Source of the DNA: Hydractinia symbiolongicarpus
Taxonomy: Eukaryota; Cnidaria; Hydrozoa; Anthoathecata; Hydractiniidae
Reading direction: 5' to 3'
Assembly (NCBI RefSeq): GCF_029227915.1
Contig: NC_079885.1
Coordinates: forward strand, 23,933,001 to 23,997,000
DNA length: 64,000 nt
The notes below the pieces were generated by a model. The model did no database searches and had not been told where the DNA came from. It saw only the letters and a list, made by a program, of their open reading frames with translations. A program made the position numbers and the translations under genes. This document shows, one piece after another, positions 10,227 to 21,145 of the stretch (its first letter is position 1; the number at the start of each line of letters is the position of its first letter).

Positions 10227-10950
10227 TCAGAGTGAAAAAGGTTTACAATACATCAAGCTGCACTGAAGTATCTTGTCTACATGGACGGTGGTTATCAAAA
10301 CTGGGATTCGGCTCCCAGAAAAGGCGCTGAATAACACTTTCTTGTTCTTACAAGCATGAGTAATGTCCAAGTTGGACCTAAAACTATTTTTTAAGAAAAT
10401 CGAAAAGAAAAAAACAATCCTTCTATCACAAACAATACGACACAAGACAGAGCTAACAACACAAACGGACTGGTTACATATCAAACACAAATAGGAAAAT
10501 GTATATGTCAAAAATATATTAATATAAAAAAGAATTAAATAAGACCCTCCTGTGCGCCAGAACTTGTGACTCTGGCTGCAGCTTTCCACATGTGTTACAG
10601 GGCCCCAACACTCAGCCTTACAGAGTAGCTTGTCACGACAGGACCAGCCTGTCGATATTTTGACTAAGGACAGCAGGGTTGTCAAGCCTGAAGACCAAGT
10701 TAGTAAACTTGGGCACCTTACTGAACTGGGGTAAAAAGCGGGGTCGTTACACCCAAAGACAAGCTAAAAAAAAAACCCCTTGCTAAGCTTCTTATAAGTT
10801 ACCAGAGAAGATTGAGCTGAACTCTTTACCCTCAGGGTATTAACGGTAAACTGGCTTGTATGAACCAGCTGGGGTAATACAAAACCGCTCGGATTTACAT
10901 TTTCCTCCCCCATGACCCTGGTAGTACAGGTTTTAAAGCAACAGCGAAGG
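10227..10950 (-). repeat. 3' region of LINE copy E4
   Basis: From the USP stop downward on minus come the CTCGGATTTACATTTTCC and CCAGCTGGGGTAATA modules, CCCAAAGACAAG, GCAGGGTTGTCAAGCC, and CAACACTCAGCC. Then an AT-rich tail follows whose far end (10255-10300) resembles the start of the ~300-bp hairpin repeat (GACAAGATACTTCAGTGCAG on minus). An open frame across 10227-10685 has no protein motif and is ignored. Confidence 0.6.
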
Positions 10951-10989
10951 TATTTCATAAAAAAAGGAAAAAAAAAACAAAAAAACTAG

Positions 10990-11850
10990 CAGCGGGTATA
11001 AAGAAAACATGTGATGTAGTGCTGTTGAGCGTTCTTGGATCAACTTTGCTTATTGCCTTATCATTGCAGAGGTACCAAGAGTTTGTGTTCCGATCTTTGA
11101 TATGGGCCCAATAGTGGCCTGCATTCAATGTTCCAGAGTGATTTATCACAGCTACCAATGCATACTTTTGGATAAAAGATGTGTCCGAGTCACTAGATAT
11201 CGGGATATTGAGATAAGGATTAAATGAGGAAAAACTTTCAACAAATTTATTGTCCTTAACCAGATGTTCTCCATCTCTTGCAAACCTTTTCAGGTGCAAG
11301 GTTAAAATTTCGCTATTCCTCGTAATCCTTGTTTCCCTAGTGCTCTTTTGGTGCAAAGAACATTGTGTGCAAAACCATTTATTTTTATTCTCCAGATTTT
11401 CAGAAGCTAAAAATATACTAACTGACAATTGTACGCTGGAAGACGGTGACCAGTGTTAGGATGTCCTGATTTTCAACAGTAACTGAAGAACAGAAACAGG
11501 TGTTACAGCTAACTGACACCGATACTTCTGTTGAGATGTTCTGAGACGCAATTACAGAGAACCCTTTCAATTCATCAAAGACAAGAAGTAACATCTCTGC
11601 CACATCTTGCTGAGAATTGTATTGGAAATATGTATTTCCAGAAGAGAGTATCTTACGTTCTAGGGCCTTGAGAAAGTTTGAAGGATAAACGGGGGTCAAA
11701 CAACGGTTTAACATGGTCATGTTAAGAGCAATCGTTCTCATAATTGGTGACAAACGGGATGACTCCGAAGCACTCTGGGGCCATAGGGATGGAATATTAC
11801 TTAGTGCTTGCAAAATAACAAAGATGTAAGATGCCTGTTGGCAAACTTTT
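10990..11850 (-). pseudogene. USP domain of LINE copy E4, best preserved
   Basis: Two overlapping frames (11418-11813 and 10955-11428) meet at one frameshift near 11425. Together they give the full order of a USP: VILQALSNIPSLWPQ (helix after the Cys box), QQDVAEMLLLVFDEL, CNTCFC and WFCTQC as the four-cysteine finger, then ILTLHLKRF. The second catalytic box is INHSGTLNAGHYWAHI with WYLCND after it, so His and Asn/Asp are intact. The Cys box survives only as LCYF in the other frame, right at a junction with the zinc-knuckle segment upstream. The endonuclease domain present in E3 has been deleted there. It lies in the same order and orientation as E3 and shares its 3' modules. Confidence 0.8.
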
Positions 11851-12352
11851 CCTTTTGGCAGGTGCCTGGACAGATTTTACAAAGATCTGTTTAGTGATGC
11901 GCTTTGATGCGATTGCTAGAATATCTGAAATGAAGGCATTTATTGACTTCACCAGAGTTTTTTAAAACAGTATCATGTAGGAAGGTAAACCTTCCTTGTG
12001 TCAAAGATATTTTACATGCGCCTAGAACATGGGATGTTGTGCAGACTACCTTACCACATAAATGACAGTTAGCTTCTGTGGTAATGTCAAGTTAGATGGG
12101 GATGGTAAAACATCGAACGTAGAAGCTAGGCAGAAAAGTAAATTTGGAGGCATGGCAAGGATGGAGCTCCACTAGAGGTCTTGCTTTACATATTTCTCCC
12201 ATCTTATTGCTTTAGACATGGATAATTCGTCGTAGATTTGTTTGGACGTTTGAGCTGCGTTTGCAGCTTTCCATGATCCTGAACTCCACACGGGTACATT
12301 TTGGGACACCAAAGGATCTCGCGAATTGCGCAAAAGCAAATGCCCGCTAATT
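11851..12352 (-). pseudogene. LINE zinc-knuckle segment, copy E4
   Basis: Reads on minus as CHLCGKVVCTTSHVLGAC, a C-x2-C-x8-H-x4-C knuckle, followed by ISLTQGRFTFLHDTVL. This is the CCHC block that in R2-like LINEs lies between the reverse transcriptase and the restriction-like endonuclease. Several stops and frame changes surround it. The plus-strand copy at 36130-36230 has the matching LGACKTSLTQGRYTYRHDSV. Confidence 0.7.
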
Positions 12353-12990
12353 TTAAAAGCTTTTAAAATATTGGTCAGACTTTTTATTGCTAGCGGGCAA
12401 GGCGAATTTGATGAGTAAAAGCATATTTTCGATGCACAATTTTGAAGTTTCAGCCACTTTCTGATATAAGTGGGAAACCTTTTGTTCTAACTTACTAGCT
12501 GCGCTCATAGATACTTCGCAAATTAGAAGGGACCATATTCTTGGGATCAGCAGGTGTTGAAATATCCACAGTTTTTGCGTGCCCTTGAAAAAAGATTTGT
12601 CTATGATACGAAGGCTGTGTAATAGTTTTGTGTGTAAGTCGTCAATTGCTTTCCTGTCTGAGATCGAGCCATCCATCAGGCGACCTAAAAATTTGACAGG
12701 CGCACAATGAATTGATGGGATGTAGGGAGGAAATTCAGTACAATTCATGGATCTCCCTTTAACTATGACGAGGCTATGGGATTTTCCGCTCTGAATACCA
12801 TGCCTGCCCACTTTGAGGTGTTGATGCCAACTACTTGGGGCTTTTTGTGAGAAGGACTTGCTATATATTCAAGAATAGTAAGATTTGATAAGTGATATCC
12901 AGCACGGCGGTACCCCATATCAATGAAGAGCGAAGAAAATAAGGCATGAGGAATAGATATTTCCACTTGCAATCAACAGAGGCAAAATAT
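12353..12990 (-). pseudogene. LINE reverse-transcriptase C-terminal part, copy E4
   Basis: The frame 12353-12811 holds GKSHSLVIVKGRSMN, PVKFLGRLMDGSISD, KLWIFQHLLIPRIWSL and LEQKVSHLYQK. In the anemone/coral RT family these follow the YADD-bearing palm domain (thumb region: SRSLV..KG, FLGR, KLWI.Q..L.PR). A neighbouring frame gives TSKWAGMVFR just upstream (12780-12830). The palm with the catalytic aspartates is not present; the element is cut off near 12900-12990. Continuing downward on minus, the thumb leads to the zinc knuckle and then the USP, so E4 is an internally deleted RT-CCHC-USP copy. Confidence 0.75.
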
Positions 12991-13095
12991 TTTTTGAGAA
13001 ATCTCGACCTGACATGTTTGTTTATATCTTGCCTCCGAAAACACAAAATCAAAAACAGCCCAGCAAGTAAGAAAGCCTGGTGCGCCAAACCAGCC

Positions 13096-13147
13096 CCGCC
13101 TTCATATAAACATACCCCAAGCCGCCTTCATATAAACATACCCCAAG
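13096..13147. repeat. 26-bp unit repeated twice
   Basis: Two exact tandem copies of a 26-base unit containing TTCATATAAACATACCCC. The rest of 12991-13560 shows no gene. Confidence 0.8.
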
Positions 13148-13564
13148 CATATTTTTCCTTTCGCAGAAATAAGAACATTCGTGTAGCAAAGCTAGCATTA
13201 GTTTTGAGCTACGAAACGCAATACACAGCTGAAAAATAAAGAAGTATATATCATGATGGTAGCTTTTTGGAATGTAAACACGAAAACAGTGAATCTCAGA
13301 TAACTATGAAAATCTCAAAAAAAGAGAGCTTTTCAACAACCATATAAAACCTATACGAATATTGACAAAGGAAAGATTGAACTTGGTATTTCCATAAAAA
13401 AAAATACCAAGAAATACTATTTTTGTACTTTTTTGAAGGAAAAATCTTATTTTAACTGCTCAAGAATTATGCTTACGAGTGATATTTATCCATTTTTTTA
13501 TTTATCACTCATAGAAACCTTGTTCTACTTAAAACGAAAAACAAAATAACCAGTATAGAAAGTG

Positions 13565-13965
13565 TTGCGGAGAGGTTGCCAAGGCAAAGGCATTAAGCAC
13601 GGCAAGGAAAGGGCACGGCAAAGGCAGGCAAGGAAACAGGAAAAGGAATCAGCAAGGCAGGGGTAGGCAAGACAGGGGTAGGACAGGGGTAGCAAGGAAA
13701 GGGCACGGCAAAGGCAGGCAAGGAAACAGGAAGAGGAATCAGCAAGGCAGGGGTAGGCAAGGCATGGGAGGCACAGACAAGGGTACAGTAGGCAGGCACC
13801 AGAAACGGCAAAGGAAGAGTAAGGGTGTATTATTAAGCAGGGCAAGGTAAGGGCACGGCAAAGAAACAGGAAACAGCAAAGCAGGGATAAATTAGGCATG
13901 GGAAGCGTAGGCAAAGGCATTAAGGACGGCAAGGAAAAGGCACGGTAAGTACCGGCAAGGCAAGA
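13565..13965. repeat. GC-rich minisatellite
   Basis: Degenerate tandem words of the type GGCAAGGAAAGGGCACGGCA and GCAAGGCAGGGGTAGGC, with a larger unit of roughly 90-100 bases repeated at about 13610 and 13698. The strong purine bias (A/G on plus) creates a spurious Pro/Leu/Cys-rich ORF on minus. Sequence to the right (13966-14385) holds no gene. Confidence 0.8.
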
Positions 13966-14385
13966 GAAATGTCTGCTTTATGTTGGTTCCCTTTATTTAA
14001 ACCCCTTCTATTAAGCCCCCCGTCTAAAACCTTCCTAATTTATCCCCTCCCCCGCGGGGGCTAAAAAGAGGAATTACGGTATTAGTATTAGAGGTGTTAG
14101 AAAAAAAAAATCTGAGATAAGATGTATAATTTTAACCCTCTTTCCCCACCGGTCTAGCTATCCAAGCGAGACATAAAAATTATGCTTTGTAACAATTGTG
14201 GTTTCTAACAGCGGTATTTTATGAATAGCGATAGCGTAAATGGGACTAAAGTTTTTCTACTCTTACCCTCACCCTATAAGAACAAAAAACTAAAGGACAA
14301 TTGGGCAGTTAATTAATGAAGTGCGGAGCAATCATATACTTAAATCAACACCTTTTAATCTAATGTGGAAACAACTTAAAAAGAA

Positions 14386-14526
14386 CTAGTCAGTGGCCCG
14401 TGGAAAAATACACGGTTCGTCCGTCTTTTTTATACAGCACTGCGTGCGTCTCGCTACTTGCGCAGCTAAGCTACCATTTTGCGTTACAGACAGAAGGACA
14501 GACGTAAACGGGTATTATAATATAGA
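14386..14526 (-). mobile_element. Short non-autonomous Helitron-type element
   Basis: On minus it starts TCTATATTATAATACCCG and ends with a hairpin of CCGTG.A and T.CCACGG arms, then GCCACTGACTAG, the Helitron 3' signature (hairpin about ten bases before CTAG), followed by TT. The ends match the elements at 29755-30581 and 56517-56865. 141 bases, no coding capacity. Confidence 0.75.
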
Positions 14527-14979
14527 TAAAAACGATTAAATGGAATAGAATTCTTTAATTCGTACTAATAAAATAAAGTAATAAATAATTAGAAGGGTTA
14601 ACCTTCAGTAGAACGAGAGGAGAGCAACTTCGAAGTCTGTGTCTCAGGCGGATGTTAACTGAAGCACTTGCTATAAAACGTAATTGACGAAGAAACAGGA
14701 ATTATAGGATTTACGGGACCTTAAAAAATCAATGCTACAAATGATTGCACGATGAAACTTTGTAGACAACTCATAACAATTTTAACTATCTTTATTGTGA
14801 ATATCACATCACAATCTCTCGTTTGTATTTTGTGGACCGGAAATGATGACCATTTTACCCAAATACCATTTGTAGTGTATATCCGCGTATTATTATTATT
14901 ATTAACATTTATTTGGGTTCAATTTTGTACAAAATTGTTCTTCTCCCTAAAATGAAATATAAAAAGGAAAAAAAATTAT

Positions 14980-15440
14980 AGATTAAGAATAAATAAGTGT
15001 TCAAAAAATAAATTTTTTTATATACATTAAATAAAAAAGAAAACCGCGATGAGAAAAACTGAAAAGGCTTGAAAGAAATTGAAACGCTCGAATCGACGAG
15101 AAATTAAGAAACGATATATGGAATCAACCTAAGTTGTAACTAGACAAAAAGCAGAGAAAACGATAAATGGCCTTGAAAGTAAGGAAAATATAAATAAACT
15201 ATAAATAAAGAATAAATAATTGTTCAAAAAAAATATTATCTTTTTATATATATACATTATAAAAACCGCGATGAAAAGCAAAATTAAAAATAAACTTGAA
15301 AGGCTCGAAAGAAATTGAAACACTCAAATCGACAAGATAAATAGAGACGATATTGGAATCAACCTAGATAGGAGTAACTAGAAAAAAAAACCCAGAGAAA
15401 ACGATAAATGGCCTTGGAAGTAAGAAAATATAAAATAAAC
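14980..15440. repeat. Two tandem copies of a ~223-bp unit
   Basis: AGAATAAATAA.TGTTCAAAAA recurs at 14986 and 15209, and the words AAACCGCGATGA, GAAAGAAATTGAAAC.CTC, AATCGAC, GGAATCAACCTA and GATAAATGGCCTTG recur in the same order. A poly-A tract (15453-15474) follows, then nothing recognisable up to the LINE at 15595. 14527-14975 is AT-rich without a gene. Confidence 0.75.
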
Positions 15441-15594
15441 TAATTGAATTATGAAAAAAAAAAAAAAAAAAAAAAATATACTTGGCTAGTCGCAAAAGGA
15501 GAAAAGGCAAAAGTAAACACAAGCTGAAAATGAGTAAGGGTAGATTGTGAACAGGTCATTTGAATATTGGCACCCAAACTTCGGCAAACAGAAT

Positions 15595-16655
15595 TCAAAC
15601 AGACAAGACTCTAGCGACTGCCTTATTTAGATAAAATTGTTTTGCTTCTTTAGTAAATTTTTCTAGAGTTTCAATAATTTTTATACTATCCGGGATTTCA
15701 TCGTAACACCGTGCTTGGTTTTGAAAAGTGCCATTTCCAACATTTTTAACAAGAGGCTCCTTCGTAGACGATCTCAAATTTCGTGTTGGTACAACAAACT
15801 CTACGTTTAGATAGCCTGGATGGTTGTTATCAATTCTCGATTTGTGTACAAGTTTACTTATACTGAATTCAATATGTTCTTTTACGGGAAGCCATTTTAG
15901 ATTCGTGACTTCTTGCAGATTAGCATAACGGCGGAGAACGTAACCAGCAGCCATGTTTTGGATCTTTTGTAGCCGACATATCAGATAATCAGGTATTTGC
16001 GAGAAGACAACATTACCGTAACTTATCCTTGATAAGATCAACGTTTCCGCCAAGGTTTTGCGTACATGGAAAGGTGTGAAACGACTAAACTTTCGTAGAG
16101 CACGTAGTGTTGAGTGCGAGGATTTTATAACATTGTTTATATGGCAGGTCCATGATAGATTTTGATCGAATTGAATGCCAAGTAACTTAACATTTTCTTC
16201 CTGCTCGATTGACATACCAGCACAACGACAAAGATAGCTTCGGTCAGAATCAAATGCTCTCAGTCGCTTAGAATGGAATATGATTAACTTAAGCTTGTCA
16301 CTGTTGAACAAAAGATTGTTTTCTTTTGACCAAGCTAGAAGGTTATCTACATCCTTTTCCATATCTTTGATTGATTGAAATAGATCTCTGACTTTGCAGT
16401 GTTTATATAATGTTGTATCATCAGCATATTGGATACTGGCGGAGTTGATTTGATTTGATAACTCGATGACGTAAAACATTGATTTTAAAGATGAAATTTT
16501 GTCTTCAATTTGAACGTATTGTTTCCTATCTTTCAGATAACTTGATAATATCTTTAAAGCACGAAATGAAAAATTCATATCACGTAGTTTCAGCAGCAGA
16601 TTTTTGTGATCAATCGTGTCGAAAGCTTTGGAGTAATCGATGAGGATAGAAAGTG
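15595..16655 (-). pseudogene. Jockey/CR1-like LINE reverse transcriptase relic
   Basis: One long minus frame (15595-16848) carries a LINE reverse transcriptase. LSILIDYSKAFDTIDH (motif A) and the catalytic QYADDTTLYKH (motif C) are present, then LKLIIFHSKR, KLLGIQFDQNLSW, RISYGNVVF and RLQKIQNMAAGYVLRR, the typical thumb and C-terminal end. Motif B (GVPQGSILGP) is missing. The text runs from SSLKS directly to MFYVIELSNQ, an in-frame deletion of about 15-20 codons. The endonuclease ORF part is absent (5' truncation). Despite the clean frame the copy cannot be active. Upstream it is fused in frame to a non-LINE exon (16656-16848). Confidence 0.85.
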
Positions 16656-16848
16656 TCACTTCACTTTTCACGACCCCCCCCCGACCACATTGACCTCCAC
16701 GACCGCGTCGGCCACCACGACTGCTTCCTTCACCCTTGCTTTTTCGGAATTCTCTTCCGCCATTATGGACCCAACGTCCAAACACCTCAGCCTCCATTGA
16801 ACCACTGTGTGTCAATCTGTACCTTAGAAATCGAGTCCAGACATTCAT
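16656..16848 (-). CDS. RGG-rich exon-like segment fused to the LINE frame
   Basis: N-terminal 65 codons of the same minus frame, not LINE-derived. It reads THSGSMEAEVFGRWVHNGG, then a GRGGQCGRGG arginine/glycine run that ends where motif A of the LINE begins. The first part resembles the exon-like segment at 16966-17112 (IKHPGSTGYRSFGRWLKQGG). The two look like diverged copies of one short exon, perhaps from a host gene or a DNA-transposon ORF. I do not recognise the family. Whether it is transcribed is unknown. Confidence 0.4.
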
Positions 16849-16965
16849 TAAAGGAAAAATAAAGGAAAGGTTAATTCAATAAATTTCATAGATAAAACTG
16901 AAGTATATATACCATAGTTTAATTACGTAACACGAACTTTTAACATTTGAAAATTGATATCTTAC

Positions 16966-17112
16966 TTAATTCCACGTCTGGCGATGTTTCCGTGGCATCT
17001 TCCCCCTCCGTCCATTCCACACCACCTTGCTTGAGCCACCGGCCAAACGATCTGTACCCCGTTGACCCGGGATGTTTAATACGGTGCTCGATGAATTTAC
17101 CATAAAGCGCGA
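16966..17112 (-). CDS. Exon-like segment related to 16656-16848
   Basis: A 49-codon minus stretch, KFIEHRIKHPGSTGYRSFG followed by RWLKQGGVEWTEG. It is bounded by a plausible acceptor (TTTTAAG before 17112) and donor (GTAAG at 16965-16961). A further short open segment with its own donor (GTAAGT) lies at about 17190-17298 and begins MACFVIFATASFVFF. Together they could be exons of a small gene. No family recognised. Confidence 0.35.
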   Translation of the reverse strand, partial: SRFMVNSSSTVLNIPGQRGTDRLAGGSSKVVWNGRRGKMPRKHRQTWN

Positions 17113-17299
17113 CTTAAAAGGACGAATATTTGCGATAAGTTTTTTATTCATGCATACGACTAATGATAACAATAACGATAATATACTTACCAAGTTGGCA
17201 ATCAATTTGACCTTCAATTTGACCTTCCATTTTTTGTTATTTTTTGTTTTGCTAAAAAATACAAATGAAGCAGTTGCAAAAATCACAAAACAGGCCATT

Positions 17300-18395
17300 T
17301 TTTCTTCACTTTTATTTTGATTTCGGATACTTTTAGTTTGTATTTGTTTATGTAGCGCTCTTATGTTCGGTAACCACCAGTCTTTGGAGAGGAGGGTTAG
17401 TATTTTTGGTACATATAATATCAGAAAAAGGGGTCTAATTGGAAGTAATTAAGATTTACTGCTAGGGTGCTTTTAGGTACTTCATAATTTCCCGCAAACT
17501 ACAGCATGCTCTATTTCGGTATTTATATTTTTTTACAGATATGTTATCATTCGGTCCCTTGATAATCTGGTTCAGACGATATAGTCAAATAATTCAAAAA
17601 GCCTTCTATATACTTGTATTTTTAATTTAATACAACTTTTCACAAAATTGATTTTTTTTCTCTTCTTTAACTGTTAACGTTAAAATTTATGATCTATTAT
17701 ATATAGTGCTAGGTAATTTAGGAAAATAATAATGAAAATTGTGACAAAATAGAGACATATCTAAGGCCTACTTTATACAGGTATAATAGCATCGCATCAA
17801 AATGATTTCAACAGACCAGTACGTATGCAGAAGATGTTATAATGTAAATAGGCAATCAGCTTCCTGTCACTGAAACATCGTACTAGATCTGAATTCCACA
17901 CAACATTAATGCGACTGTATAAACTAGACATAACAAACTAACAAGCTAAATATATTAACTGCAATACTTCTAATGAATTTTTCCAATATGCAAAGTTCTC
18001 ATGAGCAACAACTATACTAATATTTGATATACACAGGGGCTGATCCAGAAATTTATTTTGGCGTCGATAGCGCCGCAGATAGAAAAACCTTTAGGGCAAC
18101 AAAAATACATGGCTTTAGCATATCGTTTTCTTTTTTAGTATAGAACATAGTTTCTTTATGAACATATATATCTTCTCTGTGATTGAAGATATATATATAA
18201 ATATAATATGAGATATAAAATATCCAGAAAATAAGAAATAATGCAATTCTCAAGCATTTTAAATTATGTGTTTCTAAGTTGGGCGCCCAAATTAGATGTC
18301 CCCAAAATCGGTATACCGATGTCCAAATTGGCTTGGATCAGCCCTTGATACACAAGTAAATGTAACAAGTCTACTTTATAACGCTCACAATATGC
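17300..18395. other. AT-rich, no gene seen
   Basis: Only short chance frames. No repeat family that I can name. Confidence 0.5.
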
Positions 18396-18399
18396 TAGA

Positions 18400-18970
18400 T
18401 AAAGCAAAAAGGAAAATATGACCTTATTGATACTAATTTTTCGCGCACCGGAAAAAAAATTATTATTTTGCGTAATAATTTTCGCGCAATAGTAATAGTA
18501 ATGAATTTCGCGCGGATTTATTTTTATGCACAAAATTCAATTCCCCCAAAAATTCCGAGCTGAAAGTGACGGCCAAACCCTTCATATAGCCGAGCTTTCT
18601 AAGAATAGCCTCGTTTTCAAAATAATTATTTTCTTTAAATCTAAATAAAATCCAACTAGAATATTATATTGCTCTAAAAACTTCATTTTTGTCATGATAA
18701 TTTGATATTCTATCTGAATATCTTTATTAGAAGAGCATAAAACTTTTATAAAATTTTGGATGACGTCATAATTATTATAATTTATGAAATTCGGGAAAGG
18801 TATTATATTTTTGCGCTTTATAATTTTCGCGCAAATCCTAACTTTTTTGCACAAATACGCAAAATTAGTACGAATAAGGTATTGAAATTCGTTTTTCAAA
18901 AAGAAGTATTCTACAAGAATGAATTTTTGCAAAATCGACAAAAACGTGCTAAATTAATTCCCTTATGGTA
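18400..18970. repeat. Foldback sequences rich in TTTTCGCGCA
   Basis: Repeated TTTCGCGC and TTTTGCGC words in both orientations, with TTAATTCCCTT at the right end (18955-18965). The same words build the foldback elements at 62154-62381 and 62482-62610, so this looks like one or two decayed MITEs. Confidence 0.45.
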
Positions 18971-20620
18971 GCTAAATTTTTACTGACTAAACTCAAAAAT
19001 AATCTATGTAGCAACTTATCTAGCCTACTTTATACGGCCATCTCGATTTGAATTCTAGGTGACGTTAATGCTGCCGTAAAAGTAGACCTAAGACACAAGT
19101 TTAAACTGTCTATTAACTGCAATACTCGCAAGGTTCTAACAATTTTTCTCACTTTGAAACTTCGTTGTGACTAACAACCATGAAGGATCCTATAACGGTT
19201 AAATACTATACTAATAACTGATATAAGTAAGGGGGATTATTTGAGGATTATGATAATTGAAAAATTGTGTAAATGCTGAAAAATAAAGTTAAGACAATTA
19301 CATTTCCTAACACAGGCTAGAACTAAGCATCTATCACTTCCCACCCTCATTGCTATGATTTTAGAAAAAAGCTTGTAGAGTATATGCTTACCAAATAAAT
19401 CCTTCATGTATGTTTCATTGATACCATTGCCAGGGTGCGTCATGGATACCATTGTTAGTGTAGAGAATTTTCCTAAACGATTTACAAATTTACATTATGA
19501 ATTGCGCAGTCCAAAAATTAAATGACATGACAAGTATCATTTGGCCGTCCTAACTCACTGTGAAAGAGTAGTTATGAAAAATAATGATATGAAAAATTAA
19601 AAAAAAATTCACTTGCGGTACAATCTCTTAATAATGTCACATTTTATACAGAAGTGAAATTGAAACGAGTGTGGTTCCAAAATTGTTAAATTAACTTAAA
19701 AATTACATTACATAATGAAAATGGCAGTCCCACCTATGAAATATAAAATTAATTAATAAGAGCTACTTATCTGGTTGTTTTTCATTTAAAATAACTGCCA
19801 CGTTATATCTTCCATTAGAATTTGAAAAAACTTGCTAACGTCTTCTACAAATTCCTTGGAATTTTTTTTATAGTACCTGAAAACAGGAAAAAGACAAAAG
19901 CGAGCAACAAAGGAACAGGAAGTGTACAGTATCAGTGAAATTACAAAATACATTAATTTTCAAATATTTGGTGCTAATTTGATTCCTTTTTAACTGATTG
20001 TACCTTATGCGTATAACTTATTTTTGTGGATTTGGCTGAAAACCGCAAAACTAAGATCTGTGAAAAATTTAAAATCTCTTATCCGTAAAAATGTTCTATT
20101 TGTTCGTACTTCAAACCTAAACCTCAGACATTGAGTTCTTTGTTTCACATTTGAAAATACTTTTTTCTGAATACCTTTACTAATCTTTTGGCATGTGCAA
20201 AAATTTATTTCTCATATTTCTGGAAAACGAAGTCATCTAAAAATATAGCATTTTGGGCCAGCACCACAAAAATTTTGTATGCATAAGGTATTAATTGCCG
20301 GTCTCCTCCATCCCCTTACAACCGGACCTATCCTCACCAATATATCTCCTTAATGTCCTCACATAATTTTTAGGTTTTTTCCTTCATGGTTTGAAATCAA
20401 GACTGTGTGATATCTTAGGGGATCATAGTATCATTATGGTCAGTTAAAAATTATTTTCATTGTTATATAGTGAAAGTCTTTCCATAGTACTGATTTTGAG
20501 GAATATTAAAGTGTCAAATTTGACATTTCAGGATTTACTGACATTGGTTACAAAAGTCAATGATGATGATACTTAATTTGTAAAATAAAAATAAAAACAC
20601 AAAAATTGTATTTTTAGTTT
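18971..20620. other. AT-rich, no gene seen
   Basis: Short frames without motifs. The block directly precedes the 144-bp tandem repeats of the Helitron's downstream side. Confidence 0.5.
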
Positions 20621-20626
20621 ATTTTA

Positions 20627-21017
20627 ACCATGATTCTTGGATACAGCTTACTATACATTGATATTAGATCAAGTGTTTGACTTCGGCTTATTACATCCAA
20701 TAATTACGAATTCATGGGCAGACGGTTGTTTTGAGAAACAACTATTCTGTCTGTCGAACTAAAAATGTTTACCATGATTCTTGGATACAGCTTACTACAC
20801 ATTGATATTAGATCAAGTGTTTGACTTCGGCTTATTACATCCAATAATTACGAATTCATGGGCAGACGGTTGTTTTGAGAAACAACTATTCTGTCTGTTG
20901 AATTAAAAATGTTTACCATGATTCTTGGATACAGCTTACTATACATTGATATTATAATCAAGTATTTGACTTCGGCTTATTACATCCAATAATTACGAAT
21001 TCATGGGCAGACGGTTT
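20627..21017 (-). repeat. 144-bp tandem repeats with hairpin, 2.7 units
   Basis: The word ACCATGATTCTTGGATACAG starts at 20627, 20771 and 20915, an exact 144-base period; the third unit stops after CAGACGG. Each full unit contains a strong hairpin made from CAGACGGTTGTTT and AAACAACTATTCTGTCTG. It lies on the 3' side of the Helitron helicase (minus). Helentron-type elements often carry tandem repeats and a hairpin near an end, so it probably belongs to the element. Confidence 0.8.
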
Positions 21018-21145
21018 TTATTTTGTTTATTTTCTAAATCAAAATTTTACTTCGCATATTGATTTCACAACAAATATATGAACATATACAATGTTTTTTA
21101 ATGTATATTATCTGCAACATAGGTTAATTTCAGTTGTGATTATCA

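Noticed and set aside
8839-11850. Host deubiquitinase gene with introns
   Set aside because: Several broken copies with the same 3' repeats and direct linkage to RT/endonuclease text show that it belongs to a mobile element.
13525-13932. 135-codon Pro/Leu/Cys-rich ORF on minus
   Set aside because: Produced by the purine-rich minisatellite; no domain and repeated peptide units mirror the DNA repeat.
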